A DNA stretch of 64,000 nt from Neonectria sp. B-13 (GCA_002682825.1 NOKP01000001.1:2377845-2441844), one strand, 5' to 3'. Shown: positions 46,173-57,318, numbered from the stretch's first letter. Notes: generated by a model not told the origin, from the sequence alone. Numbers and translations are program-made.

Positions 46173-48428
46173 ATGGCCAGGAACACGCGTTTTCCGGCCT
46201 CGAATGAGCCGCTACGCATCTTCAACGACGATCTCTTCGACAACGCCGCCCCCATGAACAGCCACGCCCCCATGCCCGCCGTCACCAAGCCTAACCGTCG
46301 CCCCCTGACGAGCTCGAGCTCCAACGTCGTCTTCAACCCGCCCACCGCTTCGCACCAGGCATACTCTCCTTTCAAGACGAGGCCAATGACATCACCTCAT
46401 TCTGCTCTCGCCTCCTCCCACGGCAGCAAATTGAACATGGTCGCCATGGCTCCTCCCTCCGGTAAGGGGCACAACACCGACTCGCTGCACAAGAAGCCCT
46501 ACCTCTCCAAGTTCAAGACAGGTTCGCAAAGGCAATCAATAGACATGAACTTCACATATGGGAAAGAGAATGTCCACCCCCAAATATTCCCGGCCCCTTC
46601 TACCATCAACCTTTCCATCGAGAACTACCACCATAAACCCAACGGCAAGCGAGGCCTCATGGATGCCGCCCCTATCAAGGACTCGAGACCCTCCAAGAAG
46701 ATCAAGACCGAGGCCACTGCCATCCCCCACCCCGATTCTTTCCCGACCATCGTCGACGACGGCGCTAAGCCACCTCATAGCTATGCCCAGCTAATTGGGA
46801 TGGCCATTCTTCGATCTCCCATGCATCGCCTTACACTCGCTCAGATTTATAAATGGATCAGCGACCACTACTCCTTCTACAGCCCTACCGATGCGGGCTG
46901 GCAAAATAGCATTCGTCACAACCTAAGCCTTCACAAGAACTTCATCAAGATCGAGCGACCCAAGGACGATCCCGGCAAGGGCAACTATTGGGGCATTGAG
47001 CCCGGCACCGAGTCTCAGTTCCTTAAGGAGAAACCTACTCGCAAGTCCGCCCCCACCGCCGAGAACCTGCCTGTTATGTCGACCCGTCTCGAACCCTCTC
47101 GCCCTGCTCCCCAACACATCCAGGAGCCCACCTTACCTCCCCCAATGCCTATCAGTCAAGGCGTTCTTCCACCCCTCCCGACCTCACAGGCGACCATGTC
47201 GATGCCCGTCGATATCTCGTCCGATGCCACCATTCCCATTTCCGATAGCGCTGGACCCGATGATGCTGCAGACAAGGCTGGAGATAACGAACTTTCGCTA
47301 GATTCGTCCCTCTACTCACCCCTCCCCGCCACCATGCATTCCTCGCCTCCGGTTTCCCGCCACATGCAACCCCGAAGCAACACACCTCCTCCTGGTTCCC
47401 GTAACCCTGCCTCCTCCATCACTCGATCCCACAAACGCAAGTTCGCTTCCATGGACGACAGCGGTTATATTTCATCTCTCGAGTCATCGGTGATGCGACC
47501 AAACCAGAAGCCGTTTTTGCTCACCTCCGAGGCCGACCGACCCCGAATCAAGCGGGGACGTGCTGAGGAGGAGATTGCACGCCTTCGCGGCTCCTCTCCC
47601 TTCAGTCCGACCAAGGCCCGATCTTACTCTGTCTTTGGGCCAGTGTCTTCGTCTCCCCTCCGTCAAGCCCATGAGAACCAGATGCTACCTCCACTGACGC
47701 CAGTCGTCAAGATGAAGCCTCCTGCCCGCCCACCTCCCTCCGTCTCGCCAAACACCAACCTCCGCATCCACCGAGACAAGGTCCGCCACATGCTTCAGTC
47801 CCCGCTCCGCCGAGTCACTGGCGTAGCGGACGACGCTGTGCCATGGAGCCCTGCCTTTCATCTCGATGAGACGGCTTACAACTTTGACGACGTTCTCAAC
47901 ACTGCCGACTTTGACATATTTCAGGATCTCACGAGTATGGATGAGAACGTCTTCGCTAGTACAAGCTCGGCAGAAGCTGGCTCTCCCGTCAAGCGTTCGG
48001 CAAAGCGGGCTCGCTTCGACAGGTCCTTCTCCACGTCAGCTCTCGGCGAAATCACCAACTCCACCATGAAGAAGCCCATTGCTTCGGCTCCCTTGCTCAA
48101 GGCTCCGGACACGCCCATCCAATTTTTAGAGACCCCAAGCAAAGTCTTTGAGGACCTCGGGTCACCGTCAAAGATGTTCCAGCAATCCCCGACTCGAAAC
48201 CAATCTCCTTCGAAGTTCGCCAATCTTTTGGAGATACCCGCAGATGGCGATTGGCCCGCCTTGATGATTGATCCTGCCGACTTCATCTCTAATCACAACA
48301 CAGATGTCTCGGATTTTTCAGGCCTCGACATTCTTCAGGGCTTCGAGAAGATTGGATCCGGTTCACAAAACAAGAGCTCCAGGGGCAGCAAGCCTGGCTT
48401 GGGTCGAAGCTACTCTACCGCTTTCTGA
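46173..48428 (+). CDS. forkhead transcription factor (Hcm1/Sep1-like)
   Basis: A single uninterrupted frame of 751 residues starting at MARNTRFP. The forkhead DNA-binding domain occupies about residues 199-278, from KPPHSYAQLIGMAI through the recognition helix WQNSIRHNLSLHKNF to GNYWGIEPG. There is no FHA domain, which argues against the Fkh1/Fkh2 class and for an Hcm1 (budding yeast) or Sep1 (fission yeast) type that drives S/G2-M periodic transcription. A KEN tripeptide at 131-133 and a C-terminal cluster of S/T-P-x-K/R sites (ETPSK, GSPSK, QSPTR, QSPSK) suggest APC/C and CDK control, by inference. The frame extends upstream, with an in-frame ATG near 45990. A splice-donor-like CAGGTGAGC at 45948 suggests that stretch is a leader intron, so I prefer 46173. 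Convergent with atg101. Confidence 0.9.
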   Translation: MARNTRFPASNEPLRIFNDDLFDNAAPMNSHAPMPAVTKPNRRPLTSSSSNVVFNPPTASHQAYSPFKTRPMTSPHSALASSHGSKLNMVAMAPPSGKGHNTDSLHKKPYLSKFKTGSQRQSIDMNFTYGKENVHPQIFPAPSTINLSIENYHHKPNGKRGLMDAAPIKDSRPSKKIKTEATAIPHPDSFPTIVDDGAKPPHSYAQLIGMAILRSPMHRLTLAQIYKWISDHYSFYSPTDAGWQNSIRHNLSLHKNFIKIERPKDDPGKGNYWGIEPGTESQFLKEKPTRKSAPTAENLPVMSTRLEPSRPAPQHIQEPTLPPPMPISQGVLPPLPTSQATMSMPVDISSDATIPISDSAGPDDAADKAGDNELSLDSSLYSPLPATMHSSPPVSRHMQPRSNTPPPGSRNPASSITRSHKRKFASMDDSGYISSLESSVMRPNQKPFLLTSEADRPRIKRGRAEEEIARLRGSSPFSPTKARSYSVFGPVSSSPLRQAHENQMLPPLTPVVKMKPPARPPPSVSPNTNLRIHRDKVRHMLQSPLRRVTGVADDAVPWSPAFHLDETAYNFDDVLNTADFDIFQDLTSMDENVFASTSSAEAGSPVKRSAKRARFDRSFSTSALGEITNSTMKKPIASAPLLKAPDTPIQFLETPSKVFEDLGSPSKMFQQSPTRNQSPSKFANLLEIPADGDWPALMIDPADFISNHNTDVSDFSGLDILQGFEKIGSGSQNKSSRGSKPGLGRSYSTAF

Positions 48429-49359
48429 GCGCGGATGCGTCTGAGATTACGAACAAAGCATAATGATGAATAATAATGACCTGACGAAGAACAAAACACA
48501 ATACTTGGTCGGAATATGGCCGTGTCTGGCTGCCCTCTCGTGGCGAGTTGGCGTTGGGCTTGTCCACTTTGGACTAGAACAAAGAGACTCGGCGGATAGC
48601 CGTGCTCTCCGATAGCTTCGCGGCTGGCTATTGACGATAATGATGAGTCCGGGTGCTCACACCCGCGGGACTCGGGATACTGGAAGTTTATTTGGGATAT
48701 GTGCTTGATTGCGCTGCGTTTTTCTTACCTTTTGCTTTGTATGCTTTGCTGCCCGGAGTTTGGATTAGCCGGGGTGACGGATAGGATTGATCGAGTACGT
48801 GTGCTCTTGTGTATTGGCTCGGCTTGGGTCACGGAAGGAAGTCTGATTACTAGGCTAGCATGATATCTCCTGTGTTCTGGACTCAATGACATTGTTCTTT
48901 ATTGGTGTCACTACAAGCTATTGCGCCGCCTTGACAGTTTACTGTGTGGAATCCCTCGATGGTCATTTCGTGTTAATGCAAGCAGGTTTTACATGATATT
49001 ATCAGGACTCGAACGCCAGGCGACTCCAAATTCAATATATGCCTTGTTTCACTAGTTACTGCGTCACATAGGTCAAGTCGGCCCCGTCTCGGAGGATACC
49101 TCTTGCATGATTATCGTGTATTCGCTAAGTCAGTCCTGTCAACTGAGTATCTATTGCCAATTAAAACCCTGACGGAGACTCCGCTTCCCTGAACGCCGTT
49201 GTTACGCCATACCCCAAGTGATGTTATGTATACAGAACGACGGGGCCCATCGTTCATTAGCCCTTTGCCTATACCCAACTAGTCCCTGTGCGTTTGGTAT
49301 CTCCCCAGTCGCTTCATCTTCTCAAACATTCTACCCCAGTGGCACCACTACTCCTACTT
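48429..49359. other. intergenic region between convergent genes
   Basis: 931 bp of shared 3' flank of the forkhead gene and atg101. It is less C/T-rich than the promoters. No gene or repeat is supported. Confidence 0.5.
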
Positions 49360-50298
49360 CTAGTAGATGCGCATGCGGGTAGCCCAGCTTGTCTCCTTCT
49401 GGTCGAGGTTGATCTTGTAGGGAAACGGGTTGGTGCCTTGGGTGGTGATCGGGGGGATATGGTCTTTGTGGGTATTGGCGAAGGTAACGATCTTCATGGC
49501 GGTGGTGTGGAGGGTTTGTTCCATAGCACGACGGACCTTAGCTCGTTCTGGGATGCCAGTAGTCAGTATTTAAGGGACTCTGAGGAAGGGCACAACCGTT
49601 GGTCGTTGGTGAGGGTATCGCCGAGGTCGGAAGACGGCGCATCCCGACCGAGACCAGAAGGACGAGCATAGGGGAACAGTTCACAAGGTAGTACGCACCG
49701 CTTTCAGTCCTAGGCTCGGCGACTGTGACCTTGATGGTCCAGCACTCCCAGCAAACCTCCTCATCGCCGCGTGACAGCCAAGCCTTGCGACGGCGCTTCT
49801 CGAAGAACTGGACGACAAGCTGGCCACGGCCGCCACCGGCAGTGCCACTGTTGTTGGTGGGGTTGGGATTTCCAGCGGTGGAGGAGGAGCGTTGGGCGTC
49901 GAGTTGGCGCTCGAGAGTGGCGGCGCGCTGCTCGATCATGGTCTCGAGTTCGTCATCGTCGACGTAGGGGAGGGTCAAGTCGAGGACCTCACGGGTCTGT
50001 GGAGTAAGGGCTGGAAAGAACCGGTGGAAGAAGATGGTGTGGAGGATTCCTAGGTACATGAACAGGTTAGCGAGGGATTTGAGAGCGAGGAGAGGGGGGC
50101 ATGGGATGCGTAGGATATATGCGACATAAGCCGGAGTGTATATGAGGTCAAAGTTGAGGATCTCGGGATTGCGGGGGGGGGGTACAGGGTAGCCGAACTG
50201 GGAGGGAGGGAAAAGCGCTGACCTTTGACGACGTCGCGAACGGAGCGGGGATCGGCAAAGACGTCGAGTATGAACTCCGGGGGATCTTGTTGGTCCAT
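49360..50298 (-). CDS. atg101: autophagy protein Atg101
   Basis: Three exons on the minus strand, 50298-50223, 50049-49699 and 49547-49360, give about 204 residues; both junctions are phase 1. The introns are long for this window (173 and 151 bp). The sequence matches the family in DVFADPRSVRDVVKGILHTIFFHRFF, of which I use the first part as signature, then QRAATLERQLDAQ, the VQFFEKRRRKAW segment, EEVCWECWTIKV, and the tail NPFPYKIN. Atg101 is a HORMA-domain protein that pairs with Atg13 in the Atg1/ULK initiation complex. It is present in filamentous fungi and animals but absent from budding yeast, where Atg29/Atg31 replace it. The start MDQQDPPEF was chosen by family similarity; an in-frame ATG 15 codons upstream (50343) is possible. 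Divergent from pex3. Confidence 0.92.
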
Positions 50299-51184
50299 CG
50301 TGTGGGAGGTATCGTGGAGGCGAGTCTGGGCGGCCACGAGCATTGTTTGTTGGGAAGAGAAGGTAAAATAGTGAGTTGTAGTTAAGATTGTGAAGTCCCC
50401 AAGTTCAGGATTCCCCCTCGAAAACGCAACGTCACTTTTTGCTGGGCTGACATTCCGAGGGGCAGTGGGCAGGTGGGCAGGAGGGACCCAGTGAGGCGGC
50501 GTGGGTACCTTGGTAGGGGAAGGTACTTTCACGCAGTCCCATGGAAGTATGCAGACCACTTCGTACCTAGTAGGTACTTCCTTCCAAGGTACCTACCTAC
50601 TTACTAGTACTACTAAGGGATTGCCGAGTCGAGCGAGGTTTGCGTGGAAGGTTCGGCCGGGTTGGGGTGTCACCAGCCACAGCTAAAGAGTAAGAGATAA
50701 GCGATAAGCTAGCTTGCTTGATTGCTTGGGTGGATTTCCCTCTCAATTGCATATGATGAGGTCAGGGGGTCGGACCCACACAAGCACCAGCCACACGCAT
50801 CTCTCTCGCGCCTCCTCCACCTCCGGGTCCCCACACTCACAACTCCATAAAATCATATCCATCCACGATCCATATCGCTGGCATTTTCTGGGGCCGAGGT
50901 ACGGTTACTGGCTGCCACTCCGAAACGAACTCCCGTCTAACGACAACCAAACTCCACCACGTCACCTCCCTCACACGCGCATCCACAACACATCCGGATA
51001 ACGCATCCGCACGAACTTCCACCGCCTCATCAGCGGCTAATTCCTCCCTGCTATCCTCGCACGTGCTTGCATCTCCTCGCCCCCATCTCGACCCGTCGCC
51101 TTGCCTCTATCACACAGCTTCAGCTTACAGCTCCCCCATGGGCCGTTAGCCATCCTCCAACCTCGCCCGCCCGCCGTCTACGCC
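50299..51184. other. shared divergent promoter of atg101 and pex3
   Basis: 886 bp between two start codons on opposite strands. A dense group of TACCTA/TAGGTA motifs lies at about 50563-50615. The half next to pex3 is C-rich leader. No gene is seen. Confidence 0.55.
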
Positions 51185-52862
51185 ATGTTCTCGTCCGCCC
51201 GGCGCTGGTTGCGCCATAACCGGACGCCCATCGCCGTCGGCGTCGGTGTCATCGGCGCCGGCTACGTCGCCACCCAGTATGTCATCACCAAGATCAACGA
51301 CGCGCGCGAGCGTATGAGCAGCGACCGCATCGCAAAGGAGAAGTACGTCTTACCGCCCTTGTTCCCCTTCTTCCAGTGACCAATCGACTGATCACCTCTC
51401 CACGCAGTCTTCGCCGCCGCTTCGAACAGAACCAGGAGGACTGCACCTTCACTGTCCTGGCCCTCCTCCCGTCCGCAACCACCGCCATCCTCGAGGCCAT
51501 GAACACCGAACAGATCACCTACGAGATCCAGCAGATGAAGGCCGCCAAGGCCATCAAGAACGGTGCCGCTGAGTCGACCACTCCCCCGAGTATCGCCGAT
51601 ACAACTTTGACCGAGGATGATGGCAAGAGCATGGTCAGTGCTAGTCTGCAGAGCGAAAGCGGAATCCACGCCAGCCAGATCACAACGCCGTCGCCTTTCA
51701 ATGCTGGAGGAGATAATAGCCAGCAGGACGGAGGAGTCCCCAAAACCCGTAAGACCAAGAGGCAGCTATGGGATGATGTGACCATCAGCGGTGAGTGCCA
51801 TTCCCTGGTTCTCTCCCACCTTCTCGTGCGGAGTTCTGATATAGAATAGCTTTGACCAGAGCCTTTACCTTGATCTACACGCTCGCGCTGCTGGCGTTGC
51901 TGACACGGGTTCAACTCAACCTGCTCGGCCGAAGGAGCTATCTCTCCAGCGTAGTAGCCCTCGCGACGGGCACTCAGCAGGCCACCATCAGCCTCGAGAA
52001 CAATGACGACGACAACACGGAACAGTCATACGGGAGCGACTTTGGCACAAACCGAAAGTACCTGACCTTCAGCTGGTGGCTGCTGAATAGGGGCTGGGCC
52101 GACCTCAGCCGCAGAGTAGAGAGTGCCGTGCGGACTGTCTTTGGCAGCTTAAGCCCCCGCGACCTACTGAGCTTCGAGCGATTCGCGGACCTGACGATGG
52201 AGGTAAGGAAGCTGGTGGAGGGAGCGACCGTCGATGAGCGCCGGAAGACCAACTGGCTCAAGTTCCTTCTCCCGCCTCAGGATCAGGAGGACGAGGTGAT
52301 TCGTGAGTCAGGCATCCTCGAAGATGCCCCGGCTGAAGGATCCCATCCTTCGTCCCCTGCCATCCTGAGGAGGCTTCTCGACGAAACGGCAGACCTCATC
52401 GAATCCCCGTCATTCTCCCACGTTCTCACCTTGCTGCTCGACTCGGGCTTTTCCTACCTGGTCGACAACAAGTTGGCCACGGAGGCCTTCCAGCTTCCCG
52501 CCACGGACGGCATCGTTACCCCAGAGCTCAAGGACCAGCAACGCTGCAAGGTCATCTTACTGCCCAAGATCATGTCGGTGCTGACGCGCCAGGCGCACGT
52601 CATCGGCAATGGCATGCCCAACGAGTACCTGCAGCGGATGGAGGCGGTGCGCGACCTCGAGGCCTTTGCCGCCGTCGTCTATTCAAGCAATTGGGAGACG
52701 GAAATCCGCGATGACAGTCTGATGGAGAGCGCCGTCGACGTCAGCGCCTCGACTCTACAGAGCAGCAAGGTGACGCAGAGCCAGGGTGAATCCAGCATTG
52801 TCATGGTAGATAAACAGGGAGGATTTGAGAGCGCGTGGACGCGCGCCGTCGATCAACAATGA
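51185..52862 (+). CDS. pex3: peroxisomal biogenesis factor 3 (peroxin Pex3)
   Basis: Three exons, 51185-51342, 51408-51790 and 51850-52862, give about 517 residues; the introns are 65 and 59 bp and frames are continuous (phases 2 and 1). The N-terminus MFSSARRWLRHNR plus a membrane segment at about 15-33 is the classic Pex3 peroxisomal membrane anchor. The cytosolic part includes ENLRRRFEQNQEDCTFTVLALLP-type sequence, of which RRRFEQNQEDC is diagnostic, and a second hydrophobic stretch TLIYTLALLALL with LNLLGR. Pex3 docks Pex19 and inserts peroxisomal membrane proteins; in yeasts it also recruits pexophagy receptors. The start has a good context (CGCCATGTT), and the in-frame upstream extension is leader. 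The 3' end faces bet5. Confidence 0.94.
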
Positions 52863-53432
52863 AGTGACGGGCAATGCATGTATATTCTACACCGGGCGAT
52901 ATAACCGGACTGGGATGGATGGGTGGTACAAAGGAGCAGCAATTGGGTGGATGGATACATTGGATCAAACACATACACATACTCTGGGGTAGAACAGAGG
53001 ATACGTAGCTTTGTATAGGGGTAATTCTGGGATATCTCGTGTAAGATGGGTGCCGGCGACCTTCGGCGTTGGGTATAGCTTTCTCATGTCTTCGTTCCCT
53101 CCTCTAAACTTGGCTAGAACCTGTGAAGCCTCCTCCTCGACGCCGAGCGGGCTAGTCCTCCTGGTGTAGTCTCCTTTCGGTTCCCTTGGGTACACGTGCC
53201 AGCATGTCGTCCGGATATGACGACCTCCAGACAGGCCGAGTGCAGCCGATCAGGGCTTCATATACCAACAAGTGGCGCAGCCGAAGAAGGTTATGGGTTG
53301 GATCCCGTCGTCACTCGCCGGGGGCTCCTTGTGTTGAGCTCCTGCATGGGCTGACTCCGTCATCCTATGGTCGCCGGTTCCCGAGAAGGGGGATGGTTTT
53401 TCCTATGACAACTCGTGAGTTGTTGGGGTAGC
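52863..53432. other. intergenic region between convergent genes
   Basis: 570 bp of shared 3' flank of pex3 and bet5. No gene or repeat is supported. Confidence 0.5.
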
Positions 53433-54024
53433 TCATATGAGTCCCCTGATGAACTGATCTAGGCCCAACTCAAAGAGCTCGTTCTTAACGCCGTTACCGC
53501 CCTTGTGCTCGACTGGGGCCAGGGGATTTTTGACCACTGTGAATTTGCACACGTTAGCGCTCGCGTCCTCAATCCTGGGGCGTTCATGGGCGTCTCAGCC
53601 GCTTCCCAACATCTAGAGGGGGGAACCGGTCGATGTACATACCGTACTCAACCCATAGGTTGATGTATATCTGGTGCAGGACGTTGCGCATGCTCGGGGT
53701 GACGGTGTCGGTGAGGATGACGAAGCGCAGGTTGGCGGGGGTTTCGTAGAAGTGCAGCTTGTACTGGGCGGTGCGGTAACTGATGAAGGCGTCGTCTTCG
53801 CCGCCGAGCTTGCGGGCCATGTTGCGCAGGGAGAAGATGGTGCCGAAGATGAGTTTCGCGTCGTCCGAGGAGGTTACCGAGGGCTGCGCAGCCGGCGCCA
53901 CGGTCGTCGTCGTGGCTACGCTGCNNNNNNNNNNNNNNNNNNNNNNNNNNNNNNNNNNNNNNNNNNNNNNNNNNNNNNNNNNNNNNNNNNNNNNNNNNNN
54001 NNNNNNNNNNNNNNNNNNNNNNNN

Positions 54025-54099
<75 letters not shown>

Positions 54100-54152
54100 A
54101 AGAGAAAAGCCGTACTGTGGCGGTCGAAGATGTGAAAGGAGTAGACGGTCAT
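53433..54152 (-). CDS. bet5: TRAPP complex subunit Bet5 (TRAPPC1), interrupted by an assembly gap
   Basis: Readable pieces on the minus strand are exon 1 at 54152-54116 (MTVYSFHIFDRH, donor GTACGG, phase 1), a middle exon from inside the gap to 53643, and the last exon at 53536-53433 (intron 106 bp). The middle exon encodes SSDDAKLIFGTIFSLRNMARKLGG, of which DDAKLIFGT and SLRNMARKLGG are family hallmarks, then SYRTAQYKLHFYETP and HQIYINLWVEY. The last exon continues VVKNPLAPVEHKGG to the stop. Bet5 is a small longin-fold subunit of the TRAPP complex that activates Ypt1/Rab1 in ER-to-Golgi traffic. The segment following DRH, normally a TECIY-like strand, is missing in the run of Ns. The long Ser-Leu run seen if one translates straight through is an artefact of the intronic CT repeat. 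Confidence 0.88.
53925..54024. other. assembly gap (100 Ns)
   Basis: A run of 100 N characters, the usual placeholder for a gap of unknown length. It abuts an AG microsatellite, which probably caused the break. Confidence 0.98.
54025..54096. repeat. AG dinucleotide microsatellite in a bet5 intron
   Basis: About 36 uninterrupted AG units directly beside the gap, lying in the first intron of bet5 (CT on its sense strand). The true length is unknown because the left edge is lost. Confidence 0.95.
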
Positions 54153-55073
54153 GGTGTCGTTGGTCAAGGGACCAAGGCTGCGGGTGTACCTGGTCCAGGG
54201 GAGGAAGGATATGGGCGTTTGTGAAGCTTCTTTGAAATGAGGTGGTTGTCGGGGGAAGTCGGCGCAGAGGAGGATGGGATGCGCCGTGGTGGTGCGGTGG
54301 AGGCCTATATAGTCTCAATGTTGGTTGTGAGCGGGAGGTTTGTGAGCTGGAGGTTTGTGAGCTGGAGGTTGTAGCTGGGATGATGCGACCCTGGCTGGTG
54401 GATATTCCCATGGCCAGAAAGAACTCCAGGGTACGTGGGGAATGTCTATAGCGGCGGGGTTCACTGGAGCAGCTCCCGAGCTTCGGCCCCACCGACGCCG
54501 ACGACGACGACGGGAGCACTTAACTAATACCTACCAAAGTGACATTCATCTGACATCTCGGCTGAAGGGCCAGAACTGTGAATATTTATGCTGGATGCTC
54601 CGGGCCGGGTTGATTTGCCGGGATGTGGTGCAATTGCAATAGTACAGTAGTAGACTTTCACTGCTCCCCGCTTCTCCCGTGGTGATAGGTGATAGGCCCC
54701 GCGGACCCTTTTAGTAGGCAGTAGGAGATGAGGCTGACCACTTACTTGACTGGGACTTGACTTCAGCTTAACCTCTTCCTTCCCGCCCCCAATTCCCTGC
54801 CTCCTCGTCGTTCTCATCCTCATCAACACCCAATCTTCGCGCATTTCCCAGTTGAGCCTTCGCTTGCGTTTCGGCGTCCAAGCCAACCCAATCGCGTGTG
54901 ACGTTTTGCGTCCAAATCCCATCGCGGGGGAGCCATTGAGCTGAGCGGGGCATCGACCGGCGGACAAAACCACCAACGCAATTACGACGGGACCAGATCC
55001 CTTGTCCTCCTCCTCGTCGGTTCTCGTCCTCCTCCCACACTCTCAACAGAAACCCCGCCTTGCGCCGGGCCTC
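54153..55073. other. shared divergent promoter of bet5 and the CaMKK gene
   Basis: 921 bp between opposite start codons. A GTGAGCTGGAGGTTT duplication lies at about 54340-54372. The right part is C-rich leader of the kinase gene. No gene is supported. Confidence 0.5.
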
Positions 55074-57318
55074 ATGGCCGCCATGGACCCCCCTCCCGAA
55101 GACGCGCCGGCTCCCATTCCCGAGATCAAGCCGTCCTTTACGTTCCCGTCGTTGTCGCCGTCGCCCCAGGTCAGAATTGACAACACTGCGGCCCGCGACG
55201 ATGACGACGATTCTCCTCCCCGGCTCGTTCACCACCTGTAAGTCGCGTCGGCCCCCGCCGCAGCCTCGTCGCGAAGCCTGGCTAACCCGCGCCCCGTCAT
55301 CATGGCAGCTCCGAGCCCACTGGAATGCATCGATATGCGAGCCCTATGCGGCATCATAAGCGGACCCCAAGCGCCCATCGCGAAGTCAAGGTACGAACCC
55401 GTCACATGCCCAGTGCGCAAAAGAGCCGTTGGCTGGCATGCGGTCGCACAGGCTCATCTCATGGCTACGATAGGAGACCCTGGACGCCCAGACCGAGTTC
55501 TCCAACGAAGACCCCGACGGCAGAACCCACCATCGCGTAAACCAGTACACCATCTTGGAGGAAATTGGGAGAGGCTCCTACGGCGCTGTCCACCTGGCCA
55601 CGGACCAGTTCGGCCATGAATATGTGAGTCGTCCCCGGCAATTCGCCTAGCCTGACTGACACTCCGCTGCTAGGCTGTCAAGGAGTTCTCCAAAGCCCGC
55701 CTGCGAAAGCGCGCACAGTCAAACATTCTCCGGCAGGGCCCCCGCGGGCCGAGGCGCATTGGTCCCGGAACACCACTGGCACTGGGTACCGGCATTCACA
55801 GAAGTGAGAGTAAGGACGCGCTGTTCCTCATCCGGGAGGAGATTGCCGTCATGAAGAAGCTGAACCACCCGAATCTGGTCCAACTGATTGAGGTCTTGGA
55901 CGACCCGGAGGAGGATTCGCTCTACATGGTCATGGAGATGTGCAAGCGGGGTGTCGTCATGAAGGTCGGGTTGGACGACCAGGCTCAGCCGTTTGACGAG
56001 GAGAAGTGTCGCTTCTGGTTCCGCGACCTCGTCCTGGCCATCGAGTACTGTAAGTGACTTGACAGCGGAAAGCCTACCTCCCGGATGGCTGACTCCATCA
56101 TAGTACACGCTCAGGGCGTCATACACCGGGACATCAAGCCGGACAACCTGCTCTTGTCCGACGACGACGTTCTCAAAGTCGTCGACTTCGGAGTCTCGGA
56201 AATATTTGAGAAGCCTCACAACATGCGCATCACCAAATCCGCCGGTTCCCCTGCTTTCCTACCCCCGGAGCTCTGCGGTAAGCACGGCGATGTTTCTGGC
56301 ACCGCGGCCGACATCTGGTCCATGGGCGTCTCGCTCTTCTGCCTCAAGTACGGCCGGATCCCCTTCAACCGAGACGGCATGATGGACATGTACGACGCCA
56401 TCAAGTCGGATGATCCGCAGATCCCCGAGGGCGAGAATCCCGAACTCGTCGACCTGATCCAGAAGCTCCTGGACAAGAACCCTGAGACGCGCATCACGAT
56501 GGAGCAGATTCGAGTGCGTCTGCCCCCCTCAACCTCCCCCAACCCCTTCCATGAAACACAAAGTCTTCAGTTCCGAATACTAACTAGCTAACAAGAACCA
56601 CCCTTGGGTGACCTGCAACGGAACCGATCCGTTGCTTCCCTCCGAAGAGAATTGCGCAAAAATCGTCGGGCCCCCAAACGAGTTGGAGGTCAGTCGCGCC
56701 TTGACGAGAAAGTTCAATCACTTGCTCTGCGTCATGAAGTCAATCCACCGATTCAAATCCATCCTCCTTAGGAACCGCTCCGAAGCAGCGACCCGATCTT
56801 CAAGCTCGAGCTCTGTCACCCCCCAGGGATCTACCGATTCTTCCAAGGAGATTGCCAAGGTCGAGGTCATTACAGCTCTACTCTCTCAGAGACGAAAGGT
56901 CCGGAGTCTCCTTGGAATTGGTAGCAATGATTCAAAGAGTCCTGGCCGCGATAGTAGTGAGCAGGAGGTCAAGTTCCTCGGAATCGGTACCGGGGCCAGA
57001 GACGACTTCGCCATGGACAAGGCCACGCCGGATATTGTCTCCGACTCCCCCACCGCGGTTGACTTTAACGTCTACGACCGGGCGTACGAAAATGCAGTAG
57101 AGAAAATCACCTCGACACAGAACAATTCGCAGCATCCCACCGTGTTTCTGACCAAGTTTGTCAACGACACCCGACGCTTGCCGAAAGAGGACCAGCCGGC
57201 CGCAGAGGCTTCAGAGACGCCCGCAATGGTCGCCGAACCACAGGAACAGCAGAAGGCCCCTTCCTCGGGGACACTAGCACAGCTTGCCTCCAAGTTGGGC
57301 GTATCAGATACCAAGTGA
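55074..57318 (+). CDS. cmkC: calcium/calmodulin-dependent protein kinase kinase (CaMKK/Ssp1 type)
   Basis: Six exons, 55074-55237, 55309-55390, 55474-55623, 55674-56049, 56104-56513 and 56596-57318, give about 634 residues with all junctions in frame. The kinase domain (about 105-395) shows the Gly loop IGRGSYGAVHLA, catalytic Lys in AVKEFSK, HRDIKPDN, DFG in VVDFGVSE and the activation loop SAGSPAFLPPELC. An Arg/Pro/Gly-rich insert (RKRAQSNILRQGPRGPRR) between subdomains II and III is the hallmark RP insert of CaMKKs. The PPE in place of APE is as in this subfamily. The C-terminal 240 residues are mostly disordered with a basic helix near HRFKSILLRNR, where an autoinhibitory/calmodulin segment would sit. 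These kinases phosphorylate CaMK and AMPK activation loops (CmkC in Aspergillus, Ssp1 in fission yeast). A second ATG at 55083 is also possible as the start. Confidence 0.92.

Noticed and set aside
49000..49025. GTTCGAGTCC on the minus strand, resembling a tRNA B box
   Set aside because: The bases flanking the loop do not pair as a T stem and no matching acceptor or anticodon arm is present.
53584..54519. 311-codon frame running through the N gap with a Ser-Leu repeat
   Set aside because: It bridges unknown bases and an intronic CT microsatellite. The true exons of bet5 lie on either side.
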